From an uncultured Bacteroides sp. (GTDB lineage Bacteria; Bacteroidota; Bacteroidia; Bacteroidales; Bacteroidaceae): a stretch of DNA of 7,664 nucleotides. Location of the stretch: the NCBI RefSeq assembly GCF_902491285.1, contig NZ_CABUHK010000136.1, forward strand, positions 1 to 7,664, read 5' to 3'. This document shows, piece after piece, positions 6,976 to 7,664 of the stretch. The notes beneath the pieces were generated by a model. The model was not told where the DNA came from. It saw only the letters and a program-made list of their open reading frames with translations, and searched no databases. Made by a program: the position numbers and the translations under genes. Within the stretch, counting starts at the first letter, position 1. Every line of letters begins with the position of its first letter.

Positions 6976-7086
6976 ATGTTTCTCTATTTGCATCCGTTTA
7001 GGGGAAATTAAAGCAATCTCCTATCAAATTACCCCGATTCAAGCTGTTTAATGCGATTTTAAACCTTTAAAAAACATTAAAACAGT

Positions 7087-7664
7087 ATGGCAACATTTAA
7101 AGCAGTCGTTTTCCAAAGTGGAAGGAATATCAAGCAAGATGGAACATCAAATATAAAAATTAGAATCTATCATAATAGAGAGTCGCAGTACATAGCTACC
7201 GGTTACTATATCCGTCCTGAAAGCATGGACGACTCCGGGAGAATCTTATCGAACGTGGTAAACGGAGAAATGATAGAGTATGAAATAAATGCTTATATAC
7301 AGAAAATCCGGAGAGAATACTTAAAGTTAGGGCAAGAAAGAACTCAATTTATGTCGTGTATGGATTTGAAGGAAGAAATAGAGAAATCTCTTGCTCCTGA
7401 TGCCGAATTCATAGATTTTGTAGAGTTTGCTCAAAACATAATAATCCAAACCAAAAAGAAGAAAACAGCCGAGTGGTATAGTTCCTCTATTGACACTCTT
7501 TGCTGGTACACAAAAAGGAAGAAGATAGATATTAAGCTAATCACCTCTTTTTTGCTAAATAAGATGATTAAAGACCTATACCAATCAGGCCCGGCGGGCA
7601 TCCCGTTGGAACCTGGCACAATAAGCCATTATCTTAGAGGCTTAAGAGCATTATACAACAAAGC
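7087..7664 (+). CDS. Tyrosine recombinase / site-specific integrase, N-terminal part
   Basis: The visible 192 codons match the N-terminal half of Bacteroidota phage-integrase-family recombinases. About residues 1-90 form the arm-type DNA-binding domain (MATFKAVVF, then IKIRIYHNRESQYIATGYYI, a typical beta-sheet fold), followed by a helical connector. From about 107 (FIDFVEFAQ) to the edge runs the SAM-like core-binding domain, ending in TISHYLRGLRALYNKA, the usual helix before the catalytic domain. The catalytic domain with the R-H-R-Y residues lies beyond the window, so activity cannot be judged. Start ATG 7087 is preceded by an A-rich stretch. Codon use differs from lon: 9 of its 11 arginines are AGA or AGG, while 6 of the first 8 in lon are CGN. 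This fits recently acquired DNA. It is transcribed away from the tRNA genes, and probably catalyses integration and excision of the element it belongs to. Confidence 0.9.
   Translation, partial: MATFKAVVFQSGRNIKQDGTSNIKIRIYHNRESQYIATGYYIRPESMDDSGRILSNVVNGEMIEYEINAYIQKIRREYLKLGQERTQFMSCMDLKEEIEKSLAPDAEFIDFVEFAQNIIIQTKKKKTAEWYSSSIDTLCWYTKRKKIDIKLITSFLLNKMIKDLYQSGPAGIPLEPGTISHYLRGLRALYNK

Larger units (their letters stand above)
6836..7664 (+). mobile_element. Probable left end of an integrated element next to tRNA-Pro
   Basis: Inferred from an integrase gene starting 252 bases after a tRNA gene, with codon use unlike the core genes to the left. Elements with tyrosine recombinases often insert in the 3' end of tRNA genes and leave that end intact. 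The true boundary is unknown: it may be in the tRNA 3' end, in the terminator region, or elsewhere in 6836-7086. Only one side is visible, so neither the direct repeat nor the cargo can be seen. A stand-alone chromosomal integrase remains possible. Confidence 0.45.

Noticed and set aside
7431..7619. Minus-strand 62-codon open frame with a hydrophobic, membrane-like sequence
   Set aside because: It lies wholly inside the integrase gene on the opposite strand. The integrase frame is well supported by its domains, and the hydrophobic look comes from reading A-rich lysine codons backwards as phenylalanine and isoleucine.

Overview
The window looks like chromosomal DNA of a Bacteroides-type member of the Bacteroidota. 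The protein sequences fit this group, the upstream regions carry the TAnnTTTG -7 promoter element typical of its primary sigma factor, starts lack strong Shine-Dalgarno sequences, and the last gene is a Bacteroidota-style tyrosine recombinase. Species cannot be fixed from what is here.

Positions 1-4476 form a leftward (minus-strand) operon in the order lon, tgt, LptF/LptG-family permease. lon and tgt overlap by 4 bases (ATGA), and only 3 bases separate tgt from the permease, which runs off the left edge. The operon joins protein quality control (Lon), tRNA queuosine modification (Tgt) and lipopolysaccharide export (permease). The Tgt is unusual in lacking the three cysteines that normally bind the structural zinc.

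Positions 4477-4693 are a divergent promoter region. To its right (4694-5404, plus strand) lies a TrmN6/YfiC-type tRNA adenine-N6 methyltransferase. A short leftward gene of unknown function (5441-5635) converges on it, and its stop codon lies inside a perfect hairpin that serves as its terminator. A second, unrelated class I methyltransferase of unknown substrate follows (5786-6559) behind its own promoter.

Positions 6584-6898 form a stable-RNA unit: a good promoter, two identical tRNA-Pro(UGG) genes 34 bases apart, and an intrinsic terminator. After a 250-base spacer with its own -7 box and short repeats, a tyrosine-recombinase gene begins at 7087 and runs off the right edge. An integrase just downstream of tRNA genes suggests the left end of an integrated element (prophage, integrative or mobilizable element), but no attachment site can be proven here. 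Apart from that boundary the window is mostly ordinary core genome, and I see no convincing new biological system inside it.
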